Part shown: in pieces, positions 54,674-62,764 of the stretch
Position numbering within the stretch: position 1 is the first letter of the stretch
Layout: every line of letters begins with the position of its first letter
From: Saccharomonospora glauca K62
Lineage (GTDB): Bacteria; Actinomycetota; Actinomycetes; Mycobacteriales; Pseudonocardiaceae
DNA length: 64,000 bases
Reading direction: 5' to 3'
Assembly: GCF_000243395.2 (NCBI RefSeq)
Contig: NZ_CM001484.1
Coordinates: forward strand, 2,970,524 to 3,034,523
Position numbers and translations under genes: made by a program
Notes under the pieces: generated by a model
Seen by the model: the letters and a program-made list of their open reading frames with translations, nothing else
Databases searched by the model: none
What the model was told of the DNA's origin: nothing

Positions 54674-56013
54674 GCGGGCAGGTAGCGGCTCCAGGCGTCG
54701 GCGAGGCCGCCGTCACCGTCGCGCCGGTAGCCCTTGGCTACCGCTCCAGTGGGTTGTCGGATGTTGCCGGAGCGGACGCCGTATTTGCCGAGGAGTTTGC
54801 CCAGTCCGCGGGCGTCGAGGGGCTTGCCCTGATACTCGGCCCAGGGTGCTTCGTCGAGGTTGTGTAGGGCGGTGAGGATGTCGGCGGTGGTCATGCGGTC
54901 GGTGTCGCGGTGGATGTAGAGCTGGCGGAGGTCGGCGAGGAGGCGGATGCCGAGGCTGTCGGGTTGGGTGGCGGCGTTGGCCACGAAGTACTCACACGCC
55001 GCCCGGGCGGTTTCGGGCCAGTGGTCGCCTGCCTCGTCGGCGATGGCGATCAGGGGCCGCCAGATTTCGGCGGAGCGGTCCCGCACCGAGGGCGGCATGG
55101 TCGGCCGGGCCGCCCCGACCCGCTCCCCCACGGCGGTCATCCACGCGGCCAGCCGCTCGCGCAGGGGGCGGGCTTCGCGTTCGACGTCTTCTTCCCAGAA
55201 CTCGGCGACGTGTTCGTCGGCGCGGCGGCGTTTCATGTGCACGGTGATGGCGCGGGTGGTGATGGTGGCCGGCATGTGCCCCGCGATCCCGGCCAACGCG
55301 GCCGGGGCGTAGACGGGAAAGCGCTCCACCTTCATCGCGCGGGCGTCGCCCACACAGCGGGCGATGGTGGCCGAGCGCTTGTACCCGGCATTCAGCATCG
55401 CGCGGAGGTCTTCGTTGTTGCCGCCGTTCTTCGGGTTGAAGATCGCATCGACCTCGTCGAACAGGATCGTCACCGGCCCGTCGGCCACCATGCGGAACAG
55501 TGCCGCGGTGGTGGCCGAGATCGTCATCTCCGGGGCACGGACGAGGAACTGGGCGACCTCGAGCACGCGGGTTTTGCCGCTGCCCGGCTCAGCCGAGTCC
55601 AGGATCAGCCGCGGGGTGACGTAGAAGTGGTCGGCGGCGTGGGTGTGGGCATACCAGAGGGCGAGCATGGGGGCGCAGTGCTCGCTCGGGAAGGCGTTGT
55701 AGCGGGCCACGAACTCCCGCACCGCATCCAGCACGCTCGCCCCGGACTCCTCCCCCGGCGGGGGCGGCCCGAGCCACGACAAGGGCCGTTCCGGAGCGGC
55801 CTCGGGTACCTCGGCACTCGGGGTCGCGCCGCCGTCGGCCACGCTGGCGGTGCCGGTGTGGGTGGCGTGCCAGACGGCCTGGCAGTTCTCGGAGCAGAAG
55901 TCCGGTGACGGCGACTCCCCGCGCTCTCGGCCGCACTGCACACACGCGGCGGTGGGGTCGGTGTCCTCGGTTAGGGCGTCGATGGCCGACAGTAGGGGAT
56001 CGGGTGTGGGCAT
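54568..56013 (-). CDS. DUF3631 helicase-like ATPase, replication protein
   Basis: About 481 aa. N-terminal zinc-ribbon CVQCGRE...FCSENCQAVWH (about 23-48), P-loop DSAEPGSGKTRVLE (near 145), Walker B TILFDEVDAIF (near 182), then the DUF3631 domain (RSAEIWRPLIAIADEAGDHW). The C-terminus is an Ala/Thr tail encoded by the dyad repeat. ATG 56013 overlaps the DUF4326 stop (TGATG). Partner of the primase-polymerase gene upstream; together they probably initiate and unwind the element's plasmid form. Confidence 0.85.
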   Translation of the reverse strand: MPTPDPLLSAIDALTEDTDPTAACVQCGRERGESPSPDFCSENCQAVWHATHTGTASVADGGATPSAEVPEAAPERPLSWLGPPPPGEESGASVLDAVREFVARYNAFPSEHCAPMLALWYAHTHAADHFYVTPRLILDSAEPGSGKTRVLEVAQFLVRAPEMTISATTAALFRMVADGPVTILFDEVDAIFNPKNGGNNEDLRAMLNAGYKRSATIARCVGDARAMKVERFPVYAPAALAGIAGHMPATITTRAITVHMKRRRADEHVAEFWEEDVEREARPLRERLAAWMTAVGERVGAARPTMPPSVRDRSAEIWRPLIAIADEAGDHWPETARAACEYFVANAATQPDSLGIRLLADLRQLYIHRDTDRMTTADILTALHNLDEAPWAEYQGKPLDARGLGKLLGKYGVRSGNIRQPTGAVAKGYRRDGDGGLADAWSRYLPAAATAATAATPQVSAVADTAGVADVSATPSRSSRV

Positions 56014-56321
56014 CAGGCACGCTCCTGGGCGGGCGGGTTGGCGATGGTGAGCAGCACGTCGGCGTGGCAGGGGTGGCCATCCAGCGGGCACCAGCACGCC
56101 AGGTCCCGTCCGGCCAACTCGGTCCGGGCGGCGGCGAGCAGGTCGGGCCTGCCGGTGATCCAGGCGCGGTAGCGGGCCACAGCCGCAGCACGAGCGGCGG
56201 GGGTGGCTGCGCAGCGGAACGGGTTGCCGAACCGGGTGGGGCGACCCACGTAGACCGCGCCCACCGGAAGTGCCCTGCCCCGGCGCCGCTGTATCCGGCG
56301 AGGTCGGTGAGGGGAATGCAT
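56013..56321 (-). CDS. DUF4326 domain protein
   Basis: About 102 aa. The DUF4326 pattern is complete: VYVGRPTRFGNPFRC, ARYRAWITGRPDLL, LAGRDLACWCPLDGHPCHADVLL, with conserved Trp, Cys and His suggesting a metal or nucleotide site. It is embedded in the replication operon, coupled on both sides (TAATG with the primase stop, TGATG with the ATPase start). Function unknown. Confidence 0.82.
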   Translation of the reverse strand: MHSPHRPRRIQRRRGRALPVGAVYVGRPTRFGNPFRCAATPAARAAAVARYRAWITGRPDLLAAARTELAGRDLACWCPLDGHPCHADVLLTIANPPAQERA

Positions 56322-57199
56322 TACGCCGCCACCTCCGCATCCGAACGCGACGGCAGGCTGCGGGGCTGGGTGCGGCCCTTGGCCAGCCCGGCGGCGATGA
56401 CCCGCGTGACCTCGGCCGGGGTGCAGCCGCACTCGGCGGACACGAGGGCGTGGGCGGCATGGGTGAGCTCGGCGCGGGCGTGCTCGGCATCAAGCAGCCC
56501 GCCGCCGACGAGCCGCCCCACCCGGTACGCCGCCCGCGACAGCACCTCGTTGTGCCGACCGGGCGGAGCGGAACGCACTTCGTCGCACTCCCCGCGCAAC
56601 GCGCTGGCGGCATACGCGCTCGGCCGCGCCACCGGCCCCACACCCGCCGACGAGGTAGCGGGCGCGGGACGTTCGCAAAGGACTTGCAGCAGCCAGCCGG
56701 GCAGCGGGGCCGGGTCGGTGTCGTCGGCCAGCTCGTATCCGCCCTCGGCCAACACCGAGCCGGGCGCGACGACGTAGCCGCCGCCAGAGCGGGTGTCGAT
56801 GCGCGGCGCGAGCTGCCCAGCCGTGTTCCGCAGCCGCACCCCCGGCGGGAGCGTGAAGTACAGGTGACGGCCACCCGAGGGCGTGGCCACGGTGTAGGTC
56901 GCGGGCAGCTCCACGCCACGCTCGTCGGCGAGCCTGGTGAGGGCGGTGGCACCGTCGACCTCACCGGGCTGCTTGGCGGTGTCGCAGTCGACCACCAACA
57001 GCCGCGACGGCCCGGTAGCGAGGCCGATGTTGAACGCGCCGCTGCCCCAGCAGCGCGCGATGCGGTCGCGGTCGATGGTGGCGCGGGCCTCCCACCCCCG
57101 GACCGCGGGCCGCTTAGAGGCGGATACGAGGGGGAAGACGTGCCAGCCCATCGCGGCGCAGTACAGCGCCCACTCCCGCAACACATCCTGACTGGACAT
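56321..57199 (-). CDS. Bifunctional primase-polymerase (prim-pol)
   Basis: About 292 aa. Archaeo-eukaryotic primase fold: FPLVSASKRPAVRGW, FNIGLATGPSRLLVVDCDT (catalytic Asp pair near 68-70), TPSGGRHLYFTLP (the sxH motif near 110), DTRSGGGYVVAPGSV. A helical C-terminus follows (residues about 200-292). Priming and possibly polymerising replication of the excised element, as in RepPP-type AICEs. Start at 57199, 32 bp after the HExxH gene. Confidence 0.9.
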   Translation of the reverse strand: MSSQDVLREWALYCAAMGWHVFPLVSASKRPAVRGWEARATIDRDRIARCWGSGAFNIGLATGPSRLLVVDCDTAKQPGEVDGATALTRLADERGVELPATYTVATPSGGRHLYFTLPPGVRLRNTAGQLAPRIDTRSGGGYVVAPGSVLAEGGYELADDTDPAPLPGWLLQVLCERPAPATSSAGVGPVARPSAYAASALRGECDEVRSAPPGRHNEVLSRAAYRVGRLVGGGLLDAEHARAELTHAAHALVSAECGCTPAEVTRVIAAGLAKGRTQPRSLPSRSDAEVAA

Positions 57200-57231
57200 C
57201 GGGGCAACTCCTTCCTCACGCGAGGCCGTGG

Positions 57232-57654
57232 TCAGAGGTGGATGCGGCCCAGACGGACCAGCTCCGCCGCTCGACGCTCGATGTGCGCCCAGCGGCGGGT
57301 GACGAGTGCGCGGGCCTTGCCCTCGGACAGTCCGCCGCCGAGTTCCCGGACCGCGTCGCGGAACAGGCGGATGTCGTGGCTGCTGTGGCCGCGGCGAGCG
57401 CGCCCCAGCCTGTTCGCACGCAGCCAGCGGTCTTCGGCCTCGAACCCGGCCCAGCAGCCGATCGCGAACGCCCGAAGCTGCCCGGGCTGCGGGTAGTAGC
57501 GGACGTGGCAGGCACCGTCGTCGCCGGTGTGCTCGACTCCTCGGACTTCCAGGCCGCCGTCACGCCACGCCCAGGCGTGCCCGAGTTCGTGGACGGCGAT
57601 CTGCAACTGGCGGGGGTCGTCGGGATCGCGGCGGGTGGAGAACAGCCAACCCAT
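57232..57654 (-). CDS. Small HExxH zinc-metalloprotease-like protein
   Basis: About 140 aa. AVHELGHAWAWRDGG near residue 20 is a classic HExxH zinc site; GHSSHDIRLFRDAVRELGGGL further on resembles the peptidase M41 (FtsH C-terminal) type fold. No membrane segment. First gene of the replication operon, with AGGAG before ATG 57654. Similar small proteins occur in actinophages and AICEs; substrate unknown. Confidence 0.75.
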   Translation of the reverse strand: MGWLFSTRRDPDDPRQLQIAVHELGHAWAWRDGGLEVRGVEHTGDDGACHVRYYPQPGQLRAFAIGCWAGFEAEDRWLRANRLGRARRGHSSHDIRLFRDAVRELGGGLSEGKARALVTRRWAHIERRAAELVRLGRIHL

Positions 57655-57784
57655 AACGGGACTCCTATCGTCACTCTGTGTGGCTACAGGTGGGTAGGGG
57701 GTGCCGTGGCGACGCGGCTTGGGGAAGCACGTCGCCTGGTGTTGCGGATGCTTTTTGAGGGGCAGGGAACGGTGCGGGAGGGCG

Positions 57785-57886
57785 CCTCCCCAGACTCCCC
57801 GAAGCGGCTTCTCTGCAGGTCACTTCGGGGAGAGCGGTCTGGGGAGGCAGTCGGGGAGATCTCCCCGCCTCCCCAGGTGGCTCCCC
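57785..57886. repeat. Array of GGGGAG/CTCCCC motifs at the translocase 3' end
   Basis: CTCCCC at 57786, 57795, 57861, 57869 and 57881; GGGGAG at 57827, 57841 and 57853. The motifs form nested dyads: GCCTCCCCAGA with TCTGGGGAGGC, CTCCCCGAAG with CTTCGGGGAG, and the perfect palindrome GGGGAGATCTCCCC (57853-57866). It lies between the tra gene stop and the rep operon start. In Streptomyces plasmids the TraB-binding clt locus has this position and repeat character. An operator of the rep promoter is the alternative. Confidence 0.65.
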
Positions 57887-60099
57887 TACTCGCTGTCGGC
57901 GTCCGGGGTGGTCTCGCCATCCGCGCCGTGATCACGTTCGGTGATTGCGGCGCGGACCCGTTCGGCGCTGACGTTCATGACACCGTGGGACTTGTAAGGC
58001 GCGGCGTCGTGCTCGCTGAGGTAGGCGCGCAGACGTTCCAACGTCCAGTCGCCGTAGGTACGGGCGTCGAGCTGGGCGAGCCCGTTGATGACTTCCTGCG
58101 TGCGCAGGCGGGACTTGTCGCCGAGCACGGTGGCGATGTCGGCCAGCGGATCACGGGCCTGTGTGGGCTCCTGTTCGGCGGGTTCAATCGCGGCTTCCTC
58201 GCGCAGAGCGACGGCGCGCTCGACGACGGGGGTGATCTCGTCGACGCCCTTCTCCTTGCGCACGTAGTGGGAGCGGATCAGGCCGGGTTTCTTGGCGAAC
58301 CCGGCGGCCATGGCGGTGCCGACGTCCTCGCCCGCGACCAACGTGGTGGCGGAGTATCCGGCCTTGTGCATGCCGGTACCGAGGATGGCGTCGTTGCCTT
58401 GGTGATCGTTGATGGCGAAGGCCACCCGATGGCTTGCCGTTTTGGAGATCCCGCGCGGGAGGCTGCCTGCGTCGGCGTCCGGAGTGATCCACAGCATCGT
58501 GATCGCGGTCTTGCGGGCCTTCTTGGTGACCTTCAGCGCGAGCTCTTTGGCCAGCTCAGCACGCTTCTTCTCTTCCTTGCTGCCGTTGTGTGGGGTGAAC
58601 AGCTCGTGCACCTCGTCGAACACGACCACGCGAGGCCGCAGGCGCGGGTCACGCTCGGCGAGTTCGCGGGTGACCTTGGCTTCCTCCCCGCCGAGATCCT
58701 CCAGGATCTTGCCGCGTTCGCTGACCTCGTCGACGAGCTCGTGCAGCTTGTCCATCGCGGCTTCGATGTGCTCTACCTCGTCGCCCTTGACCAGGGAGCG
58801 CAGCCGCGGCTTCATCGGGTCGTAGTCGACGTTGTAGGCCAATACGTGCACGTCGATGTCGACGAGCGGGTCGAGCATCGCGCCCAGCAGCAGGCAGATG
58901 ACCAGCGACGACTTGCCCGAGCCCATGATTCCGGCGATCAGGTAGTTGCTCGCCATGAGCTTGGCGATGACCTGCTCGCCTCGGGCGTCGACGGCCACGG
59001 GCACGCCCTTGAAGTAGTCGGCGGTGCCCTCGTGCAGCAGCGGCCACTCCGGCACCGGACCGGTGAGCATGCCCTGATCTGCCACCCACAGATCGAGCAC
59101 GCCGGGCTGGTCCTTCGGCTCAGTGGGCCAGACCTCGATCGGCTTGCGCAGCAGGTTGTGCGCCAGCACGTGCTTGCGCTTGGCGATCTCCTCCACCGGC
59201 ACCTGCCGCGGCAACAGCAACTGTGTGTGCCAACCGTTGCCGACGCGGGTGGTCGGTGACACCCACCGCGGCTGCCAACCTTCCTTGAACGCCCTGGTCA
59301 ACGGGCCATACCCGAGCTCGCGCAGCGCGGCCAGAATTGCGCCCTCATCCGGCACCATGTCCCGGCCCGCAGCCTCGTCCCCGGCCACGGTGGTCCACTT
59401 CGGTTGCCAGTCCGAGTGCTTGCGGCCCTGGTCCCACAGGTAGAGCACGCCGAGCCCAAGGCCGCCGGTAAGCAGAGCGACACCGTAGGCAGTGCCGAAC
59501 CACCACAGCCAGCGAATGGCGTCGATGGCCGCGCCGAGCGGTTCGAGCACCATGCCGGCATCTCCGTCGGCGACGGCCAGCACGATGCCCAGCGCGAGCA
59601 GCAATCCAATGCCGGAGGCGGCGCAGATGGCGATGGCTTTGGCGAGGTGGGCGGGAGCTTTGAGCCAGTCCATGTGCCGCTCGTGCCGCTGCTGCCGCGC
59701 TCGCGCCTCGCGCTCCTCCCACTCGCCGAGGCGGTCCCAGTCGCCCTGGGCCTCGGCGGCCCGCAGCAGCCGCTCGTAGCGGCTCGTGCCGCGCGAGTCC
59801 CGTACCCGCCTCGCCACCACAGCCGCCCCGGCGGGGATGTAGAGAGCGTGACGGATCGCCGACTTGGTGCCGGTGACCACATACGGGGCGGAGGCGCGCC
59901 GCCACTCGACGGCCTGCTCGGCCATCCGCAACCGGGTCTCCTCGCTGATGTGTGGGACCGGCAGGCGGCGGGTGTTGAACGTCGGCCGCGGGGTCTCGGC
60001 CACGATCTCGGCATCGATCACATCGTCGGCCGACTGAGCTTCCGGGCGCAGCGGCACCACAGTGGCGTCCTGTGGCTCGGGGTCGCGCTCGTGGGTCAT
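57886..60099 (-). CDS. FtsK/SpoIIIE (TraB)-type DNA translocase
   Basis: About 737 aa. N-terminal region with two membrane helices (about 155-235), then an FtsK-like ATPase: Walker A AGIMGSGKSSLVI (near 390), Walker B RVVVFDEVHELF (near 490). The C-terminal part (REAVINGLAQLD-like QEVINGLAQLDARTYGDWTLERL, about 670-725) looks like a DNA-binding winged helix. It would move double-stranded DNA between mycelial cells. The ATG overlaps the DUF2637 gene stop (ATGA). Confidence 0.9.
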   Translation of the reverse strand: MTHERDPEPQDATVVPLRPEAQSADDVIDAEIVAETPRPTFNTRRLPVPHISEETRLRMAEQAVEWRRASAPYVVTGTKSAIRHALYIPAGAAVVARRVRDSRGTSRYERLLRAAEAQGDWDRLGEWEEREARARQQRHERHMDWLKAPAHLAKAIAICAASGIGLLLALGIVLAVADGDAGMVLEPLGAAIDAIRWLWWFGTAYGVALLTGGLGLGVLYLWDQGRKHSDWQPKWTTVAGDEAAGRDMVPDEGAILAALRELGYGPLTRAFKEGWQPRWVSPTTRVGNGWHTQLLLPRQVPVEEIAKRKHVLAHNLLRKPIEVWPTEPKDQPGVLDLWVADQGMLTGPVPEWPLLHEGTADYFKGVPVAVDARGEQVIAKLMASNYLIAGIMGSGKSSLVICLLLGAMLDPLVDIDVHVLAYNVDYDPMKPRLRSLVKGDEVEHIEAAMDKLHELVDEVSERGKILEDLGGEEAKVTRELAERDPRLRPRVVVFDEVHELFTPHNGSKEEKKRAELAKELALKVTKKARKTAITMLWITPDADAGSLPRGISKTASHRVAFAINDHQGNDAILGTGMHKAGYSATTLVAGEDVGTAMAAGFAKKPGLIRSHYVRKEKGVDEITPVVERAVALREEAAIEPAEQEPTQARDPLADIATVLGDKSRLRTQEVINGLAQLDARTYGDWTLERLRAYLSEHDAAPYKSHGVMNVSAERVRAAITERDHGADGETTPDADSE

Positions 60100-61265
60100 C
60101 GGTCCCCCTTCCGGTTCGCGTTGGTGTTGAACTCATCCCGCAGGCGAGCGGCCTTGTCCTTGCCGCAGCGCATCTCGCGTGCGATGCGGCGAGCCGACCA
60201 ACGGACGGCGTCCGGGTTGGCCTCGATCAGTGCCTTGAACTCGGCGCGCAGCGCTTCCCAGGGACGCGTCGGGCGTCCGCCGCGGTTCCCGGTTTTCGCA
60301 GGTCTATTGCCGTGAGGCGGGGTTTCGGGACGGGGTGTCTCCGCCGTGGCCACGCCCCCACCACTCAGCTCCTCCTGTTGCTCGGCGCGTGCGGTTTCGG
60401 CGTCGATCAGTGCGGCGATCTCGTCGTCGAGCACGTCGTGCGGACCTGGGCGATCCAGTGGTGAGACCTCCCGGCGCAGCCGTTCGGCACGGTGGCGGCC
60501 AAGGCGATAGACGCCGGGCTCGAACACCAGCCGAGCGGTGCCGTCGGTGCCGATCTCCACGGCAGCATCGGCGATCGCAGCCTCGCGTGCCTGCTCGACC
60601 TTGCGGGCGGCCATCCGTTCGATACGGGCCTCGGCCCGCTCCCGCTTCGACCGAGGCTGCCCGGCCACGGCCATTTGATGCAGCAGCACACCGGCGATGG
60701 AGACCACGCCCATCACCACCGAGGCATCCCATCCGATGGTGATGCCCTTCAGCGCGTTGAGCCCCGCGGCGAGCCCGGTGGCCAAAGCGACGCCGACTTG
60801 AAGCCAGAACACCGACGCACCCGGCGCGGTGCGGCGGCGGTGGTGCACCGCGAACGCACACGCCCACATCGACAACTCGGTCACGACGGGCAGCAGCCAG
60901 CCGGTGAACGGCCACGCCGACCCCGCGTAGAGGCGTTCGCCGTAGGCGGCCATGGCTGGAGCGCTCATCACGAATGAGACCAGGGCGATGCTGTAGATGG
61001 ACAGCGCCACCTTGTTCTCAACCATCGTCGCGGCCACGGCCTTGGCCGCTGCCCGACGAGCTACCTTGCGGGCGGCTTTACGGGCCTCGCGCGCCCGCTG
61101 GTCCTTGCGCGCCTCGGCCTTGGCTGCTGCTTGGTCCTTGCGACGCTGCTCGGCCTCCAACTCGCGGTCCCGCCGCCGCTGCTCGGCCTCAGCCAACCGG
61201 TCAGCGCGGGCCTGCTCCGCCTTCGCCGCCCGATCCTTACGCAACTCCTCCTTGAACGTGCTCAT
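60096..61265 (-). CDS. DUF2637 / SpdB-like membrane protein
   Basis: About 389 aa. A highly charged Ala/Arg/Lys/Glu helix (1-85), then a DUF2637 domain with four to five membrane helices (MVENKVALSIYSIALVSFVM; VVTELSMWACAFAVHH; SVFWLQVGVALATGLAAGLNA; VVMGVVSIAGVLLHQMAVA). The C-terminal tail (WSARRIAREMRCGKDKAARL) resembles a DNA-binding HTH. Expected partner of the translocase in plasmid spreading. ATG 61265 overlaps the previous stop (TGATG). Confidence 0.85.
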   Translation of the reverse strand: MSTFKEELRKDRAAKAEQARADRLAEAEQRRRDRELEAEQRRKDQAAAKAEARKDQRAREARKAARKVARRAAAKAVAATMVENKVALSIYSIALVSFVMSAPAMAAYGERLYAGSAWPFTGWLLPVVTELSMWACAFAVHHRRRTAPGASVFWLQVGVALATGLAAGLNALKGITIGWDASVVMGVVSIAGVLLHQMAVAGQPRSKRERAEARIERMAARKVEQAREAAIADAAVEIGTDGTARLVFEPGVYRLGRHRAERLRREVSPLDRPGPHDVLDDEIAALIDAETARAEQQEELSGGGVATAETPRPETPPHGNRPAKTGNRGGRPTRPWEALRAEFKALIEANPDAVRWSARRIAREMRCGKDKAARLRDEFNTNANRKGDR

Positions 61266-61606
61266 CAGGCGCTCTCCTCCCGCTCGGTGGCGGACCGGTC
61301 GTGGGTGGCGCGGCGGGCGGCCAACTCGGCCCGTTGCTTCTGCCAGCGGGCATCGCTGTCCTGCCGCTGGCGGCGGTAGGCGCGCTTCGCAGCGGCGATG
61401 CGAGCGGCCAGCAGGAGCCCGGCAATCGGCAGGGCGGCGGGGTGCCACAGCAGCAGCCCTCCGAAGCCGAGACCGGCGGCGGTGAGAGTTTCGGGCGCCC
61501 AGTAGCCGACCTCGGAAGCGATGTCGTCGGCGAGGCTGCGGTAGCCGGGGCGGGCGCGCTCCGCCAGCTCCGCGCTGGCCGGTTCAGGACGGGTCATCTC
61601 AGACAT
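61265..61606 (-). CDS. Small membrane protein of the transfer operon
   Basis: 113 aa: N-terminal soluble part, two hydrophobic segments (TAAGLGFGGLLLW and AALPIAGLLLAARIAAA), then a charged helix. Spd-like by context. Overlaps the preceding gene by 8 bp and the following by 1. Confidence 0.7.
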   Translation of the reverse strand: MSEMTRPEPASAELAERARPGYRSLADDIASEVGYWAPETLTAAGLGFGGLLLWHPAALPIAGLLLAARIAAAKRAYRRQRQDSDARWQKQRAELAARRATHDRSATEREESA

Positions 61607-61814
61607 GGGCGGTCCTCCTCCCGTGCTCAGTGGTCTCAGAGGTGACGGCGGCGGCCAGGCGGGCGTCGAGGCCGGTCTGGGCGGCCAGCAACAGCCGCGC
61701 AGCCAGGGCGAGGGGCCAGCGGATGAGGTGCAGCAGCAGGAACACCGCCAGCGCGGCGGCGAATCCGGCCAGCCGCCAGGGGCCGTGCTGCTGCATGACG
61801 TCGAACACCGACAT
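61599..61814 (-). CDS. Small membrane protein of the transfer operon
   Basis: 71 aa from ATG 61814: amphipathic start MSVFDVMQQHG, one long hydrophobic segment (LAGFAAALAVFLLLHLIRWPL) and a charged tail. Starts 1 bp after the previous stop. Unknown function; spread protein by context. Confidence 0.65.
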   Translation of the reverse strand: MSVFDVMQQHGPWRLAGFAAALAVFLLLHLIRWPLALAARLLLAAQTGLDARLAAAVTSETTEHGRRTAHV

Positions 61815-61815
61815 C

Positions 61816-62070
61816 TCAGGCCACCTCCTTGCCGATGGCCTGGGCGAACAGCGTGGCGCAGTCCCCGCAGTCACACTCCGGTGGGCGCGTGACGGTGTCC
61901 AGCCAGGTGCCGTCGAGCGTGCCGCGCCACGACGGGATGACTTCCGGCCTGCCGTAGATGGGCTCGGTGCACCGGCACCGGTAGTCGGCGCATGAGCGGG
62001 TGCCGGTCAGAGGGTTGGAGGAGTGCCAGCGGTCCAGATGGCCGCACTCGCACCGGTGAACGATCAACAT
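61816..62070 (-). CDS. Small cysteine-rich protein, probable zinc binder
   Basis: 84 aa: HRCECGHLDRWHSS, CADYRCRCTEP and CDCGDCATLF give several CxC/CxxC pairs, suggesting two zinc knuckles. ATG 62070 overlaps the stop of an upstream 13-codon frame (TGATG). Common unnamed AICE gene type; may bind DNA or protein. Confidence 0.65.
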   Translation of the reverse strand: MLIVHRCECGHLDRWHSSNPLTGTRSCADYRCRCTEPIYGRPEVIPSWRGTLDGTWLDTVTRPPECDCGDCATLFAQAIGKEVA

Positions 62071-62111
62071 CACCGATCGCCCCCACTCAGCGGGGCCTCG
62101 TTGCTTACCAT
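62070..62111 (-). CDS. Possible 13-aa coupled small ORF
   Basis: ATG 62111 (MVSNEAPLSGGDR, stop TGA) has a GAAGGGAAGG ribosome site 5-8 nt upstream, and its stop overlaps the ATG of the cysteine-rich gene in the same TGATG manner as the rest of the operon. It may be a leader peptide that drives translation of the next gene. Confidence 0.4.
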   Translation of the reverse strand: MVSNEAPLSGGDR

Positions 62112-62148
62112 GGGTGCCTTCCCTTCGAGTTGCTGACTGGTTGGGGAG

Positions 62149-62195
62149 CCCGGCCCGACGGGCAGTTCTTGGCGGAATGAGGCCGTCGGGCCGGG
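62149..62195 (-). terminator. Terminator within the transfer region
   Basis: Perfect 13-bp stem (CCCGGCCCGACGG at 62149-62161; complement at 62183-62195), between the 86-aa gene (stop 62202) and the gene downstream. It separates two minus-strand units. Confidence 0.75.
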
Positions 62196-62201
62196 GCGGT
62201 G

Positions 62202-62462
62202 CTAGAGGGTGGTGGCGCGGTGGCGGGCTTCCTGCCCGGCGGTCATCAGCGCCATGAGCGCGGTGGTGAGGTGCTCCACGGTTGCTGCGCTGATCTGGTG
62301 TGCGCGGGCCACCTCGGGTGACTGGGAGTCGGCCAGCACGCGGCGCATCCGCTCTCGCAGGGCGTCGAGTTCGCCCTGAGCGCGGTGGAGGAGTTCGCAG
62401 ACCTCGTCGACGCGGGCGGCTGCACGGTGCAGGGATTCGATGATCAGACCGATGTCGGACAC
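62202..62462 (-). CDS. Small helical protein
   Basis: 86 aa from GTG 62462, which has GGGAGA upstream. Predicted almost entirely helical coiled coil (IIESLHRAAARVDEVCELLHRAQGELDALRERMRRV), of the type of phage or AICE structural/partner proteins. Not recognised further; pairs with the next, similar helical gene. Confidence 0.6.
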   Translation of the reverse strand: MSDIGLIIESLHRAAARVDEVCELLHRAQGELDALRERMRRVLADSQSPEVARAHQISAATVEHLTTALMALMTAGQEARHRATTL

Positions 62463-62478
62463 GGTGGTTTCTCCCGGA

Positions 62479-62733
62479 TCAGTGGTGGTCGGTGAGGGTG
62501 GCGGAGTACTGGCGCAGCGCTTCGGCGACGGCGGCCATCCCGCCGCGGGCCGGGTCGCACTGGGCCTGGGCGACACCGGCGGCCTCGACGGCCGGGCCGG
62601 AGAGGTCGACCAGCAGGCCGATCGTCTCGGCGATGGCCTGCTCGGTCTCGGCCAGCAAGGCGGTGATCGTCTCGGTCTCGCTGATCATCTGCTGGGCCTC
62701 GGCGCGGACGTGCGCGAGATCGGGCGTGCTCAT
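62479..62733 (-). CDS. Small helical protein
   Basis: 84 aa from ATG 62733 (GGAGA 8 nt upstream). Helical, LAHVRAEAQQMISETETITALL and AVAEALRQYSATLTDHH. Resembles WXG/Esx-size helical proteins only in length; no WXG motif. Function unknown. Confidence 0.6.
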   Translation of the reverse strand: MSTPDLAHVRAEAQQMISETETITALLAETEQAIAETIGLLVDLSGPAVEAAGVAQAQCDPARGGMAAVAEALRQYSATLTDHH

Positions 62734-62764
62734 CAGGGGCATCTCCAATCGAGGGTTGAGAGGG

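Noticed and set aside
56013-57219. Upstream extension of the DUF3631 gene to 57219
   Set aside because: The extension is Pro/Ser/Arg-rich and overlaps the prim-pol and DUF4326 genes; the real start is the coupled ATG at 56013.
57661-57900. CRISPR array
   Set aside because: Repeats are 6-mers in both orientations without regular spacers; not CRISPR. The same applies to 54491-54690.
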